Shown: one piece after another, positions 33,757-42,474 of the stretch
Position numbering within the stretch: position 1 is the stretch's first letter
Layout: each line of letters opens with the position of its first letter
Assembly: GCA_017402445.1 (NCBI GenBank)
Contig: JAFPME010000020.1
Coordinates: 1 to 64,000 of the forward strand
Reading direction: 5' to 3'
DNA length: 64,000 nucleotides
Source: Prevotella sp.
Lineage (GTDB): Bacteria; Bacteroidota; Bacteroidia; Bacteroidales; Bacteroidaceae
Notes under the pieces: generated by a model
Seen by the model: only the letters and a program-made list of their open reading frames with translations
Told to the model about the DNA's origin: nothing
Database searches by the model: none
Position numbers and translations under genes: made by a program

Positions 33757-34883
33757 TGTCTTTTTGCTTTTTTCGTTGATGGATGAAATAGTGGATACTG
33801 CATGGTGCAGCAGTGTATGGATCCGTGCTGACGGACGATAGTGCGGCTGTCGATGGCTATCAGCTCGTGGCGGGGAAAGGCTTGCTGAATCGTGTACAGG
33901 GCCTTGCGGTCGTTTGAGGGCTGCTGGTAGACGGGCACCAGCACAGCTTCGTTCAGCACGAGATAATTTGCGTATGTGGCGGGCAGGCGCTCGCCGTCGT
34001 CGTAGATGGCTTCGGTCATGGGCAGCCTGAGCAGCCGATAGGGCTTTCCTTCCTTGGTCTGGAAGGTACGTAGCTGTGCTTCCATGGCTTTGAGATCGTC
34101 GTAGTGCTCGTCGGCGGGGTCGTCGCAGCCTATATATAATAATGTGTCGTTAGGCGCGATGCGCACAAGTGTGTCAATGTGTCCGTCGGTATCGTCGCCC
34201 TCGAGGTGGCCGTGGTCGATCCAAAGTACACGGTCGGCATGTAGCCGTCGCTTCAGTTCAGCCTCAATCTGCTGTTGGTCGAGTGGCTGGTTGCGGTGAG
34301 GTGACAGCAGACAGTGCGTTGTGGTGAAGAGAGTGCCGTGGCCGTCGCTTTCGATGCTGCCTCCTTCGAGCACGAAGTCGGTCTGGTCGGAGTAGGTCGG
34401 CCGTGCTGCAGCTGGTTCTTCGTTCCCTGTTTCGTGGGTGGTTGTTTCCTTTTTGGTGCCATTGTTGTCGGCTTCCATCCATTCGGCCAAGCTTGTGAAG
34501 AGGCTTTGGTTGATGGCATTGTCCTTGTCAGCGGCGAATTTGTCGCCCCATCCGTTGAATCGGAAGTCGAGCAGCGAGCCGTCTGTGAGCGATAGGAAAG
34601 CATGGTCGCGCGCCCATGTGTCGTTGGTCGGGCACTGGTGGAACCTTACGTTCTCCATATTAACGTCCTTCGGGATGAGCCGTTGGACGCGCTCCACGTC
34701 GGGTGCAACGATGACGAGGCGCTCGTGTGCTGCGATGGCGCGGGCCATTTCGATGTAAGTAAGCTCGATGTCGTGCAGATAGGGTGCCCAGTCGGTAGCC
34801 TCATGGGGCCACGTCAGCTGAACACCCCACTGTGTTTCCCACTCAGCGGCCATTCTTACCGGCTGTTGCATGATGTCCGTCAT
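33753..34883 (-). CDS. aguA: Agmatine deiminase
   Basis: 376 residues from ATG 34883 (MTDIMQQPVRMAAEWETQW); an AAAGGA-like site lies just upstream, and the further upstream Met is less likely. Family motifs: AAEWETQWGVQLTWPHEATDWAP, FHQCPTNDTWARDHAFLSL, VLEGGSIESDGHGTLFTT, IDHGHLEGDDTDGHIDTLVRIAP and the catalytic Cys in GSIHCCTMQYP. It converts agmatine to N-carbamoylputrescine. A hydrophilic insert of about 27 residues (Asn/Thr/Lys/Glu-rich, encoded about 34395-34480) precedes the VLEGGSIESDG motif. Together with aguB it completes agmatine-to-putrescine conversion. Confidence 0.92.
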   Translation of the reverse strand: MTDIMQQPVRMAAEWETQWGVQLTWPHEATDWAPYLHDIELTYIEMARAIAAHERLVIVAPDVERVQRLIPKDVNMENVRFHQCPTNDTWARDHAFLSLTDGSLLDFRFNGWGDKFAADKDNAINQSLFTSLAEWMEADNNGTKKETTTHETGNEEPAAARPTYSDQTDFVLEGGSIESDGHGTLFTTTHCLLSPHRNQPLDQQQIEAELKRRLHADRVLWIDHGHLEGDDTDGHIDTLVRIAPNDTLLYIGCDDPADEHYDDLKAMEAQLRTFQTKEGKPYRLLRLPMTEAIYDDGERLPATYANYLVLNEAVLVPVYQQPSNDRKALYTIQQAFPRHELIAIDSRTIVRQHGSIHCCTMQYPLFHPSTKKAKRQ

Positions 34884-35030
34884 GTCCTTTTTTTGTGCAA
34901 AAATAGCGAAATGGAGGCATATACGCAAATGTTTTTCGTTTTATTTGGCGAATGAGAGACGTTTTTGAAAAAACTTTCTGATAATTTGGTGGAATGGTTG
35001 AAATGTAGTATCTTCGCACGCAAATTACGC

Positions 35031-35468
35031 ATGATGACACTCGAAATCAAGGACGGCGAGCTGAATGGCTACTTTGAGCATCTCTCCTTCATCGTGCATG
35101 GGGGCGAGCTGTTGCATCTGAAGTGCCGTAGCGAAGAAGGATGCCGCGCACTGCTGATGGCCGTGATGGGCATTGTACCCCTCGACGGGGGCTATGTCAC
35201 GTTGGACGGCGAGGAGATCAATGAGCGCTCGGCAGTCTACATGCGTCGTTTCATGGGATACGTGCCCCGTGAATTGCGGCTGCCCGACGGCAGCGACCGG
35301 CATCAGTCGGCCGAGGAGCAGCACGCAGAACTGTTGCAGACGGTCGCTTCCTTACACAAGCCCGTCGTACTGGTTGACAGTGTGTGCGGTGAAGCACAGT
35401 TGTCCCTGTGCCGCAAGATGGCCTCCGACGGCTCAGCGGTGCTGATAGTGAGTGAAACCGAAAACTGA
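35031..35468 (+). CDS. Degenerate ABC ATPase-like protein, FetA (YbbL) counterpart
   Basis: 145 residues from ATG 35031; an upstream extension over the promoter-like TATCTTCG is unlikely. It aligns by eye with FetA: ELNGYFEHLSFIVHGGELLHL, the Walker A position as RSEEGCRALL (no Lys, loop lost), LDGGYVTLDGEEINERS, then a shortened middle without LSGG signature, then PVVLVDSVCGEAQLSL where Walker B Asp remains but the catalytic Glu does not, and AVLIVSETEN for the His-loop strand. It is about 80 residues shorter than FetA. It is unlikely to hydrolyse ATP. The permease gene follows after 4 bases, so it may be a structural subunit. Confidence 0.65.
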   Translation: MMTLEIKDGELNGYFEHLSFIVHGGELLHLKCRSEEGCRALLMAVMGIVPLDGGYVTLDGEEINERSAVYMRRFMGYVPRELRLPDGSDRHQSAEEQHAELLQTVASLHKPVVLVDSVCGEAQLSLCRKMASDGSAVLIVSETEN

Positions 35469-35472
35469 TGGC

Positions 35473-36243
35473 ATGAACATAACGATTGTAGGAACCCTTT
35501 TGGGCCTGTTGATGGCTGCTATTCCGCTCTACGTCTTCTATGTGGTCGGTGCGAAAAGCCTGCGAACATTGCTGCTGAGCGTAGTGCGCATGCTGACGCA
35601 GATGGCCTTTGCGTCGTTCTATCTCTACTGGCTTTACGGGCATGCAAACGGTTGGCTGGCGGCATTGTGGCTGTTGCTCATGGTACTGCTTACCGTAGTC
35701 TTGGTGCTGCCACGATCGCGTCTGCGGCCAAAACTCATGTTTCTGCCGGTGACGGGTAGCCTGTTGATGAGCACATTGATCGTGGGCTTTTACCTGCTGA
35801 CGGCTGTTCTCCGCGTAGACGACGCGCTGTCGGTGCGCTGGCTGGTGCCTGTCATGGGCACATTGCTGGCCATTGAGGGCGAGACATGTCCGTTGCTGCT
35901 GCGCGAATACTTTGTAGGACTGAAGCGGTTCAGCTCCACCTACTATTATCATCTGGGCAACGGAAAACCTTGGTGGCAGGCGGTGATGCCGATGTTGCGG
36001 CGTTCCTTCGAACGCGGTTTCGTTCGCTTGACGCGACAGATGGCTCCGGCAGGGCTGTTGTTGTTGCCGTTGCTGCTGACAGGCCAGCTGCTCGGTGGTG
36101 TCGATGTGCTGTCTGCGGCCGCCGCCACCGTCATGTTAATATTGGGCGGACTGTGTGCTTCGGTGCTGACACTGCTGTTCGTGGTAGTTGTTTCGCATCG
36201 TTTCTTCATCGACAAGCGAGGGAAGCTGACAATAGACAGGTGA
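35473..36243 (+). CDS. FetB/YbbM-like (UPF0014) membrane permease
   Basis: 256 residues from ATG 35473 (MNITIVGTLLGLLMAAIPLY). About seven membrane helices. UPF0014 features: the early MLTQMAFASFYLYWLY helix and the loop YFVGLKRFSSTYYYHLGNGKPWWQAVMPMLRRSFERGF, then LTRQMAPAGLLLLPLLLTGQLLGG. In E. coli FetAB exports iron and protects from peroxide. Here the ATPase partner looks inactive, so energy coupling is uncertain. Confidence 0.8.
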   Translation: MNITIVGTLLGLLMAAIPLYVFYVVGAKSLRTLLLSVVRMLTQMAFASFYLYWLYGHANGWLAALWLLLMVLLTVVLVLPRSRLRPKLMFLPVTGSLLMSTLIVGFYLLTAVLRVDDALSVRWLVPVMGTLLAIEGETCPLLLREYFVGLKRFSSTYYYHLGNGKPWWQAVMPMLRRSFERGFVRLTRQMAPAGLLLLPLLLTGQLLGGVDVLSAAAATVMLILGGLCASVLTLLFVVVVSHRFFIDKRGKLTIDR

Positions 36244-36366
36244 CTGTGGACAGTCGGCAGACCTGACTGCTTAAGATACAGAACCGTCTCAGAAATATTT
36301 CCACTCGCCCAAACACTCCTTCACTTCTTAAATAATCTCTCTCTTGTTCCAAAACACTTCCAAATA

Positions 36367-37236
36367 ATGAAACGAATCAACCTTTACATCATGATGGCAT
36401 GCATGGGCGTTTCGCTCATAGCGTGCAAAGGAAACAGCAACGGACAGGACACGGCAGTTCAAGACCTGGGCGAGGAGGCCAGCGGCTTCTTCAGTCAGAA
36501 CAGCGATGCTTTGGACTATTCGAAGCAAAAAACAAAGAAAAAGAAACCCGTCTGCACCGGAGGACTTGAGGTTCCGGCACGGAAGCAGGGGTCCAACGAG
36601 ATCATACTGCAGCGCAAAGGTTACACCACGAGCTATAATCCCACTACGAAGATACCGAACTGGGTGGCATGGCACCTGACAGCGGCCCACACCGAGGGCG
36701 GCAACGACCGCCACGAGAACATGTTTCATGAAGATATGGAAGTGCCACAACCGCGCGTTACTGATGACGACTATTATAACTCGGGCTTCGACCGCGGTCA
36801 CATGTGTCCTGCCGGCGACAACAAATGGGACCGCAACGTGTTGCGTGAGACCTTTCTGTTCACCAACATATGCCCTCAGGTTCACCGGCTGAACAGCGGT
36901 CCATGGAACGATTTGGAGATAGCCTGTCGGCGGTGGGCGAAGAAATACGGAAGCATTTACATCGTTTGCGGCCCGCTGCTTGACAATCGTCAACATCGAA
37001 CCATAGGCCGACGCCGTGTGGTGGTGCCCGAGCGCTTCTTCAAGGTGGTGCTCGCTATGGATGGCAAGCCCAAGGCCATTGGCTTCATCTACGACAACAA
37101 CGGCCGCAACAGCGAGAAAATGTTCTCTCATGCCACCACGGTTGACGAAGTGGAGCGCCTGACAGGTATCGACTTTTTCCCGCAACTCGACGACATGATT
37201 GAAGATGACGTGGAGGCTGTGCGTGGCTACTTCTGA
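36367..37236 (+). CDS. DNA/RNA non-specific endonuclease (NUC1 family), lipoprotein
   Basis: 289 residues. Signal with lipobox SLIAC (about 16-20). A low-complexity linker with KQKTKKKKPV (about 51-62) is followed by the His-Cys/beta-beta-alpha-metal nuclease domain: the DRGHMCPAGD motif with the general-base His, then NVLRETFLFTNICPQVHRLNSGPWNDLE carrying the metal-binding Asn region, and YIVCGPLL. It would degrade nucleic acid at the cell surface or in the periplasm, for nutrient scavenging or defence. It stands alone, upstream of a small unknown gene. Confidence 0.9.
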   Translation: MKRINLYIMMACMGVSLIACKGNSNGQDTAVQDLGEEASGFFSQNSDALDYSKQKTKKKKPVCTGGLEVPARKQGSNEIILQRKGYTTSYNPTTKIPNWVAWHLTAAHTEGGNDRHENMFHEDMEVPQPRVTDDDYYNSGFDRGHMCPAGDNKWDRNVLRETFLFTNICPQVHRLNSGPWNDLEIACRRWAKKYGSIYIVCGPLLDNRQHRTIGRRRVVVPERFFKVVLAMDGKPKAIGFIYDNNGRNSEKMFSHATTVDEVERLTGIDFFPQLDDMIEDDVEAVRGYF

Positions 37237-37372
37237 TCCAAACGAGCAGCGCGGATTCAGCGAAGCTGCCTTTTCTCCCAGGGGCTTCTCGTTCAGCGTC
37301 TGCTGGGTCATCTTGACAAAAATGCAAAAATCGCCTCTGTGTGGGGCTACTAATTCAAAACAAAGAAGCATC

Positions 37373-37558
37373 ATGAAGAAAGCTGTCATGCGAAACATCA
37401 TTACGGGCGTAGAAAAGCATGTCCATTTGACCATGGACCATCCCGCCGTGCATTGCGGCATTGCAGTATGGGTGGACGACGAGGGTAAGGCATATTTCCC
37501 CGAGGACGTTCAGAACCCGTTCTATGAACTGCGCGATGTGACCGAAAGCGAAGAATGA
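37373..37558 (+). CDS. Small protein of unknown function
   Basis: 61 residues from ATG 37373 (MKKAVMRNIITGVEKHVHLTM). Upstream codons of the frame overlap the end of the nuclease gene and look noncoding. Soluble, acidic at the C terminus (VTESEE), with CGIAVWVDDEGKAYFPEDVQNPFYEL in the middle. I recognise no family. It is 31 bases before the helicase gene on the same strand, so it may be co-transcribed. Confidence 0.5.
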   Translation: MKKAVMRNIITGVEKHVHLTMDHPAVHCGIAVWVDDEGKAYFPEDVQNPFYELRDVTESEE

Positions 37559-37589
37559 CGAAACGAATCGGCTGTAACAGGCCTGTCTT

Positions 37590-40283
37590 ATGACGAAACA
37601 ATACGACGAACGGCAACAGGAAGTGATTCGGGCCGAGGGCGGCTACCATCTGGTATTGGCCGCTCCAGGATGCGGTAAGACGGAAGTGCTGGCCGAGCGC
37701 ATTCGTCAGGCAGCATCGAAGGGCATGGGTTTCGACCAGATGCTGTGCCTGACATTCACCAACCGAGCAGCGCGCGGTATGACGGAGCGCATCCGGTCGA
37801 TGGAAGGCATTGCGCACGAAGGGCTCGACCGCCTCTACGTGGGCAACATCCACCGCTTCTGTTCAAAAATGCTCTTCGAGAAAGAAGTGATACCCGCCGA
37901 ATCGGCCATTATCGACGAAGAAGACAGCATCAGCATCCTGGCCGATATCCTGGGAGAAGACGAGCTGAAAGTGCGCAACGACAACCGGTTGCGCCACCGT
38001 TATAGCGACATTGTCAACCTCTCACACTTCATGCACCAGTACGCCGGCGACTATCCGCGTGAGCTCATCGTGCATGCCGAGTCGCTCGACACAAAGACTA
38101 TACGCGCCGTCTGCGACATTCTGCAACGTCCTTTCACTCGCAAGGCCATCGTCGGCATCTATCATGAGGCCGACGAGCTCAGCGTACTGAAACAACTCTG
38201 CGTGCGCGACGACACACGCGAGCTGCTGCTGCGCATGTCGGCGGCTCAACGATACGTGCGCTATAAGCAACAGCACGACCTGATTGACTTCGAGGACCTG
38301 CTGTTGCGTGTATACGAACTCCCCGACACCTTATTTAATAATTTTAAATGGATTCAGGTGGATGAAATTCAGGACCTGAATCCCCTCCAGCTTGCCATCA
38401 TCGACAAGCTGACAGCTGCTGACAACTTTACCGTGATGTACCTTGGTGACAGTCAACAGGCCATTTTCTCGTTCATGGGAGCGAAATTAGAAACGCTGAG
38501 CACGCTCACGAAGCGTTGCCCACCACAGAACATCCACAGTCTCTATCACAATTACCGTTCTCCGCGCTATCTACTTGATGTCTACAACGAATATGGCAAC
38601 ATCGTGCTGGGCATCGAGCGGGCACTGCTGCCGCGTACCGACAACGAACAGACACGCGAACCCGAGGACCTGCAGATACTGATGAGCACGAACAACATCG
38701 ACGAATGCAGCGACGTGGCGCGCCTCGTACGGCAGCTCAGCAACAGTTACGCGGAAGAGACGACGGCTGTCATCGTAAGCTATAATGCTGAAGCCGACGA
38801 GCTGAGCTCAGCACTGAAGGGCCTGGGAGTGCAGCATTTCAAGGTTTCCGGGCAAGATATCTTCTCCAATCCGGATGTGAAACTGCTGCTGGCCCATCTG
38901 AATGTCGTCTTCAATGAGCACAACTTCATCGCGTGGTCGCGGCTCTTTGTCGGCCTGCGCGCCATCAACAGCCATGCACCGGCACGTGATTTCGTGCGCC
39001 AGCTGACGAATGTCGGGCTCTCTCCCACAGATTTTCTGCTCACACCAGAACCTGACAGTGGGCGAAATGCTTCTTTCTCTGAGTTCGCCGACACCTGTCT
39101 CCAGCAATTTGTCGCATGTTGGGAGCAGCAAGACATCGTTGTCTACGACACCGAGACCACTGGGCTGAGTGTATTCGATGACGACATAGTGCAGATAGCC
39201 GCCATCCGTTTGCGGGGCGGAGAGGCCGTGCCCGAGCCGTTCAACGTGTTCATCGAGACCACGCGCGAGATTCCTTCCATGCTCGGCGACATCCCCAATC
39301 CGCTCATTGGCGAATATGCCAATCGGCCACATCTGTCGCCCGCCGAAGCATTCCGGCAGTTTCTCGACTATGCCGACGGTGCCGTTCTGCTGGCTCACAA
39401 CGCCAGTTTCGACTACAATATACTTGATTTCAACCTGAAACGCCGCTGCCAGCGGTCAGATCTGCACCGGCTCCATCCTGTCTGCATCGATTCTCTGAAG
39501 GTGATACGGTTGCTGAGACCCCGGCTGAAGAGCCACAAACTGAAGGACCTGCTCGCTGCTCTCCACTTAGAAGGACAAAACTCGCACCTCGCCGACGACG
39601 ACATCATGGCCACGGTGAGCCTCGTGCGATGGTGCTACGGACAGGCCCAGGCCTTGATTCCGCGACAGTGCGAGTTCATCAGCCAGCACGAACGCGTCAT
39701 CCGCAAGTTCCGTGCTGCCTACAAGCCGCTTTACGAGCACACACGGGCACTGCTCCACCGCCGCTTCCCTGCCGACGAACCGCCTGCCATCGTTACCGAA
39801 TTGGCCTTCATCTACCACCGTCTGACGGAGGAGAAATTCGTGAAACCTGTTGAGAAGCTGCCCTACTTGATGGCTTATTTGGCTGAAGACGTCATAGGCC
39901 CCGGCGAGTCATCTCTTCTGGAACAGCTGCAGAACCATCTCACCGACATCAACACCTACAAGGAAAGTGACCTCTGCGGAAGCAGCAGTATGCGCGAACG
40001 CGTCTTCGTCAGCACCGTGCACAAGGCCAAGGGACTGGAGTTCGACAACGTTATTCTGTTCGACTGTACCGACAGCAACTATCCCGGTTTCTTCGCCCGA
40101 CAGTCACCTTCCGGTCTCGACGAGGAGCGTCGCCGTTTCTACGTAGCCCTGAGCCGTGCACGTCGTCGTCTGTTCATCACATGGAGTCCGCAGAAAATCA
40201 CACCGTGGGGCCGCGTCTTCCAAACCCAGATTTCCCCTTTCACCATCCCCATCCAGCGCTTCTTTCTTATGAGGAGGTGTTGA
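37590..40283 (+). CDS. UvrD/Rep-type helicase with embedded DnaQ-type 3'-5' exonuclease
   Basis: 897 residues. Helicase motif I APGCGKTE (about 25-32), Ia LCLTFTNRAARGM, II VDEIQDLN (about 257), III GDSQQAIFSFMGA, and IV YHNYRSPRYLL. At about 515-690 a DEDDh exonuclease is inserted: Exo I VVYDTETTGL, Exo II LLAHNASFDYNIL, Exo III HLADDDIMAT. Helicase motifs V (VSTVHKAKGLEFDNVILFD, about 807) and VI (RRRFYVALSRARRRLFITW) follow. All catalytic residues look intact, so it should both unwind and degrade DNA ends. The role is probably repair or recombination; a defence role is possible. The neighbouring nuclease gene is probably unrelated. Confidence 0.9.
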   Translation: MTKQYDERQQEVIRAEGGYHLVLAAPGCGKTEVLAERIRQAASKGMGFDQMLCLTFTNRAARGMTERIRSMEGIAHEGLDRLYVGNIHRFCSKMLFEKEVIPAESAIIDEEDSISILADILGEDELKVRNDNRLRHRYSDIVNLSHFMHQYAGDYPRELIVHAESLDTKTIRAVCDILQRPFTRKAIVGIYHEADELSVLKQLCVRDDTRELLLRMSAAQRYVRYKQQHDLIDFEDLLLRVYELPDTLFNNFKWIQVDEIQDLNPLQLAIIDKLTAADNFTVMYLGDSQQAIFSFMGAKLETLSTLTKRCPPQNIHSLYHNYRSPRYLLDVYNEYGNIVLGIERALLPRTDNEQTREPEDLQILMSTNNIDECSDVARLVRQLSNSYAEETTAVIVSYNAEADELSSALKGLGVQHFKVSGQDIFSNPDVKLLLAHLNVVFNEHNFIAWSRLFVGLRAINSHAPARDFVRQLTNVGLSPTDFLLTPEPDSGRNASFSEFADTCLQQFVACWEQQDIVVYDTETTGLSVFDDDIVQIAAIRLRGGEAVPEPFNVFIETTREIPSMLGDIPNPLIGEYANRPHLSPAEAFRQFLDYADGAVLLAHNASFDYNILDFNLKRRCQRSDLHRLHPVCIDSLKVIRLLRPRLKSHKLKDLLAALHLEGQNSHLADDDIMATVSLVRWCYGQAQALIPRQCEFISQHERVIRKFRAAYKPLYEHTRALLHRRFPADEPPAIVTELAFIYHRLTEEKFVKPVEKLPYLMAYLAEDVIGPGESSLLEQLQNHLTDINTYKESDLCGSSSMRERVFVSTVHKAKGLEFDNVILFDCTDSNYPGFFARQSPSGLDEERRRFYVALSRARRRLFITWSPQKITPWGRVFQTQISPFTIPIQRFFLMRRC

Positions 40284-40299
40284 AAGGAACTTGCTCTCG

Positions 40300-40361
40300 C
40301 TCGGAAACGAACAGAAGAGCAAGCTTTCTTTTTGCATTTCGCTTGCTTATGCGTAACTTTG
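40300..40361 (+). promoter_or_regulatory. Promoter-carrying repeat, copy 1
   Basis: This 62-base unit ends with TTTG-N19-TAACTTTG (-7 at 40354-40361). Its first part is a GAAnAGAAGAGC/GCTTTCTTTTTGC-like inverted repeat. It repeats with few changes at 40397-40458. Confidence 0.7.
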
Positions 40362-40396
40362 AAAAACTTTTCGCTGCGCTCAAGGAACTCCTTTCG

Positions 40397-40458
40397 CTCG
40401 GAAATGAAAAGAAAAGCAAGCTTTCCTTTTGCAATTCGCTCGCTTATGCGTAACTTTG
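40397..40458 (+). promoter_or_regulatory. Promoter-carrying repeat, copy 2 (likely FKBP promoter)
   Basis: The same 62-base unit 97 bases downstream, again ending TTTG-N19-TAACTTTG (-7 at 40451-40458), 36 bases before ATG 40494. The pair forms a tandem duplication. A related unit lies in reverse orientation upstream of the sulfatase. Confidence 0.78.
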
Positions 40459-40493
40459 CAGGGCCAAAAAAGGAATTAAAGCAAAACAACAAT

Positions 40494-41456
40494 ATGAAAA
40501 AGATTAGATTGGCGGTTCTCGCAACCGCATTGCTGTGCCTCGCTGCCCCTGCACAGGCACAGAAGGGTAACAACAAGAAACGCGCAGCAGCAACGCAGAC
40601 ACAGAAAGCCACAGTTCAGAAAAGCATGGAAACCTTCTCCAGTACCGACTCTTTGGCCTATGCCATGGGGCTGGTTCAGGCGGGAGGCCTGGAAGAATAT
40701 CTGAAGAATCAGCGCAATGTCAATCTGGACCAGTTCCTCAGTGAGTTCCTGAAGGGACTCGATGCGGGAGCGGCCATGAAGGAGAAGAGCAAGGAAGATG
40801 CCTACGAGGCCGGCATACAGATTGGCATGCAGGTGGCCCGCAGCATGGTGCCGCAGTTGGAAAAAGACGTCTTCGGAGACGACAAGACGCAGTCGCTGTC
40901 TGTCAGCAAGATGCTTCAGGGCATGAAGGACGGACTGAACAAGAGCGGAATGATGACCACCGAGGCGGCTTCGGCCTTCGGCGAACAGAAGATGATGAGC
41001 CTGAAACAGGCTTCGATTCTCAAGCTCTACGGCGCCAACAAGGAGGCCGGAGAGAAGTTCCTCCGCGAGAATGCCACCCGTGAAGGCGTGCAGACGCTCG
41101 ACGGCGGCGTGCAATACAAGGTCCTGACGGCCGGTAACGGCGCAGTGCCCACATCGAACGACCGCGTCCGCGTGCACTACGAGGGTCGCACCGTCGACGG
41201 AACGGTCTTCGACAGCAGCTACAAACGCGGCGAACCGACCACGTTCCGCGCCGACCAAGTCATCAAAGGCTGGACGACAGCGCTCACCCACATGCCTGTG
41301 GGCAGCACATGGGAGGTGTATATCCCCTACGAGCAGGCCTACGGCGAGCGCGGTGCGGGCGAGGACATCAAGCCGTTCTCGATGCTCATCTTTAAGATTG
41401 AGCTGATAGAAATCGTGAAAGACGACAACACCCCGGCGAAGGATGGCAAGAAGTAA
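40494..41456 (+). CDS. FKBP-type peptidyl-prolyl isomerase, exported
   Basis: 320 residues from ATG 40494 (MKKIRLAVLATALLCLAAPAQA, signal peptide); the longer frame runs through the promoter repeat. The N-terminal FKBP-N dimerisation region (about 40-190) includes SLAYAMGLVQAGGLEEYL and the helical Lys/Glu-rich part. The catalytic FKBP fold (about 205-310) has VRVHYEGRTVDGTVFDSSYKRGEPTTF, VIKGWTTALTHMPVG and EVYIPYEQAYGERGAGEDIKPFSMLIF. It resembles FkpA/Mip-type periplasmic folding factors. Its end overlaps the next gene by 14 bases. Confidence 0.92.
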   Translation: MKKIRLAVLATALLCLAAPAQAQKGNNKKRAAATQTQKATVQKSMETFSSTDSLAYAMGLVQAGGLEEYLKNQRNVNLDQFLSEFLKGLDAGAAMKEKSKEDAYEAGIQIGMQVARSMVPQLEKDVFGDDKTQSLSVSKMLQGMKDGLNKSGMMTTEAASAFGEQKMMSLKQASILKLYGANKEAGEKFLRENATREGVQTLDGGVQYKVLTAGNGAVPTSNDRVRVHYEGRTVDGTVFDSSYKRGEPTTFRADQVIKGWTTALTHMPVGSTWEVYIPYEQAYGERGAGEDIKPFSMLIFKIELIEIVKDDNTPAKDGKK

Positions 41457-42411
41457 TCCCTTCGTGCGGTTTCTGAAAGACTGGACGCTGCCCGTGGCCA
41501 TTGCCGTGGGCAGCATTTTCTATCTCATCTTCCTCTGGGTACCGGCCCTCGACGAGATTGGCAACGAGCTGGGACCCATCATCGACTTCATCTTTCCTTT
41601 GTCTGTTTTCGGTACGCTCTTCGTCACCTTCTGCAAGGTTGACTTCCATCAGATGCGTCCTCACCGTTGGCACATCGGCGTTCTCGTGGCACAGTTGCTG
41701 CTCGTGGCGGTCAATGTGGCCGTCATCTTCTGTATGCAGGGCGATGGAAGCCAGAAGATTCTGTGGGAAGCCGTGCTCACGTGCATCATCGCACCGTCGG
41801 CCTCGGCGGCTCCTGTCGTCACAGGAAAGCTCGGCGGCAACATCTCCACCATGTCCGCCTTCACGGTCATCTCGGCGTTCGCGTCGGCTCTGATGATTCC
41901 TTTTGTCTTCCCGTTGCTCGAACAGACGGTGCATGTCAGCTTCTGGTCGGCCTTCCTCATCATTCTTCAGAAGGTGGCAACGGTCCTCGTGCTGCCGTTG
42001 GTGCTCGGTTGGTTGGTGCAACACACGCTGCCGCGACTCCACGACCGCATTGTCGGCATGCCGAATCTCAGTTTCTACTGCTGGGCTTTCTCGCTGGCCA
42101 TCACGTCGGGCATCACGGTGAAGAACATTGTCCACAGCGAGGCGGCTCCGTCGCTGCTGCTGTTCATCGCGCTGCTCACGCTCGTCATCTGCTTCATACA
42201 GTTCGGCATCGGACGTGCCATCGGCCATCGGCTCGGCGAACACATCAACTGCGGACAAGCACTGTTCCAGAAGAACACGGCACTTGCCATCTGGGTGGCC
42301 TACATGTATCTGCATCCTGTTGCCTCGGTGGGCGCAGGTTGCTACGTGCTGTGGCAGAACATCATCAACAGTTTGGAACTTTGGGCCTTCCGAAAGAAAA
42401 ACGGTTCGTAG
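41443..42411 (+). CDS. Bile acid:sodium symporter (BASS/SBF)-family membrane protein
   Basis: 322 residues with about ten membrane helices. Start MARSNPFVRFLKDWTLPVAIAVG overlaps the FKBP 3' end in another frame. Signature-like regions: IIDFIFPLSVFGTLFVTF, TCIIAPSASAAPVVTGKLGGNISTMSAFTVIS with the helix-crossing Gly/Pro, and NTALAIWVAYMYLHPVASVGAGCYVLWQN. These fit the SBF fold that exchanges organic anions with Na+. Substrate unknown; members include bile acid, pantothenate and keto-acid carriers. Confidence 0.8.
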   Translation: MARSNPFVRFLKDWTLPVAIAVGSIFYLIFLWVPALDEIGNELGPIIDFIFPLSVFGTLFVTFCKVDFHQMRPHRWHIGVLVAQLLLVAVNVAVIFCMQGDGSQKILWEAVLTCIIAPSASAAPVVTGKLGGNISTMSAFTVISAFASALMIPFVFPLLEQTVHVSFWSAFLIILQKVATVLVLPLVLGWLVQHTLPRLHDRIVGMPNLSFYCWAFSLAITSGITVKNIVHSEAAPSLLLFIALLTLVICFIQFGIGRAIGHRLGEHINCGQALFQKNTALAIWVAYMYLHPVASVGAGCYVLWQNIINSLELWAFRKKNGS

Positions 42412-42438
42412 CTTGGAAGGTAGCGGCCCCCCCTTCAA

Positions 42439-42453
42439 CTCCCCCGAGGGGAG
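42439..42453. repeat. G/C palindrome (CTCCCC-CGA-GGGGAG)
   Basis: A six-pair stem with a short loop, 27 bases after the symporter stop, matching the palindrome family seen in the sulfur operon. Located between convergent genes, it may help terminate both. Confidence 0.55.
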
Positions 42454-42474
42454 GGTTCTTATGGTGCGTTTCGC

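Noticed and set aside
37199..37372. N-terminal extension of the small gene at 37373
   Set aside because: Overlaps the nuclease gene end and has Cys/Trp-rich shadow composition; the ATG at 37373 gives a compact protein.
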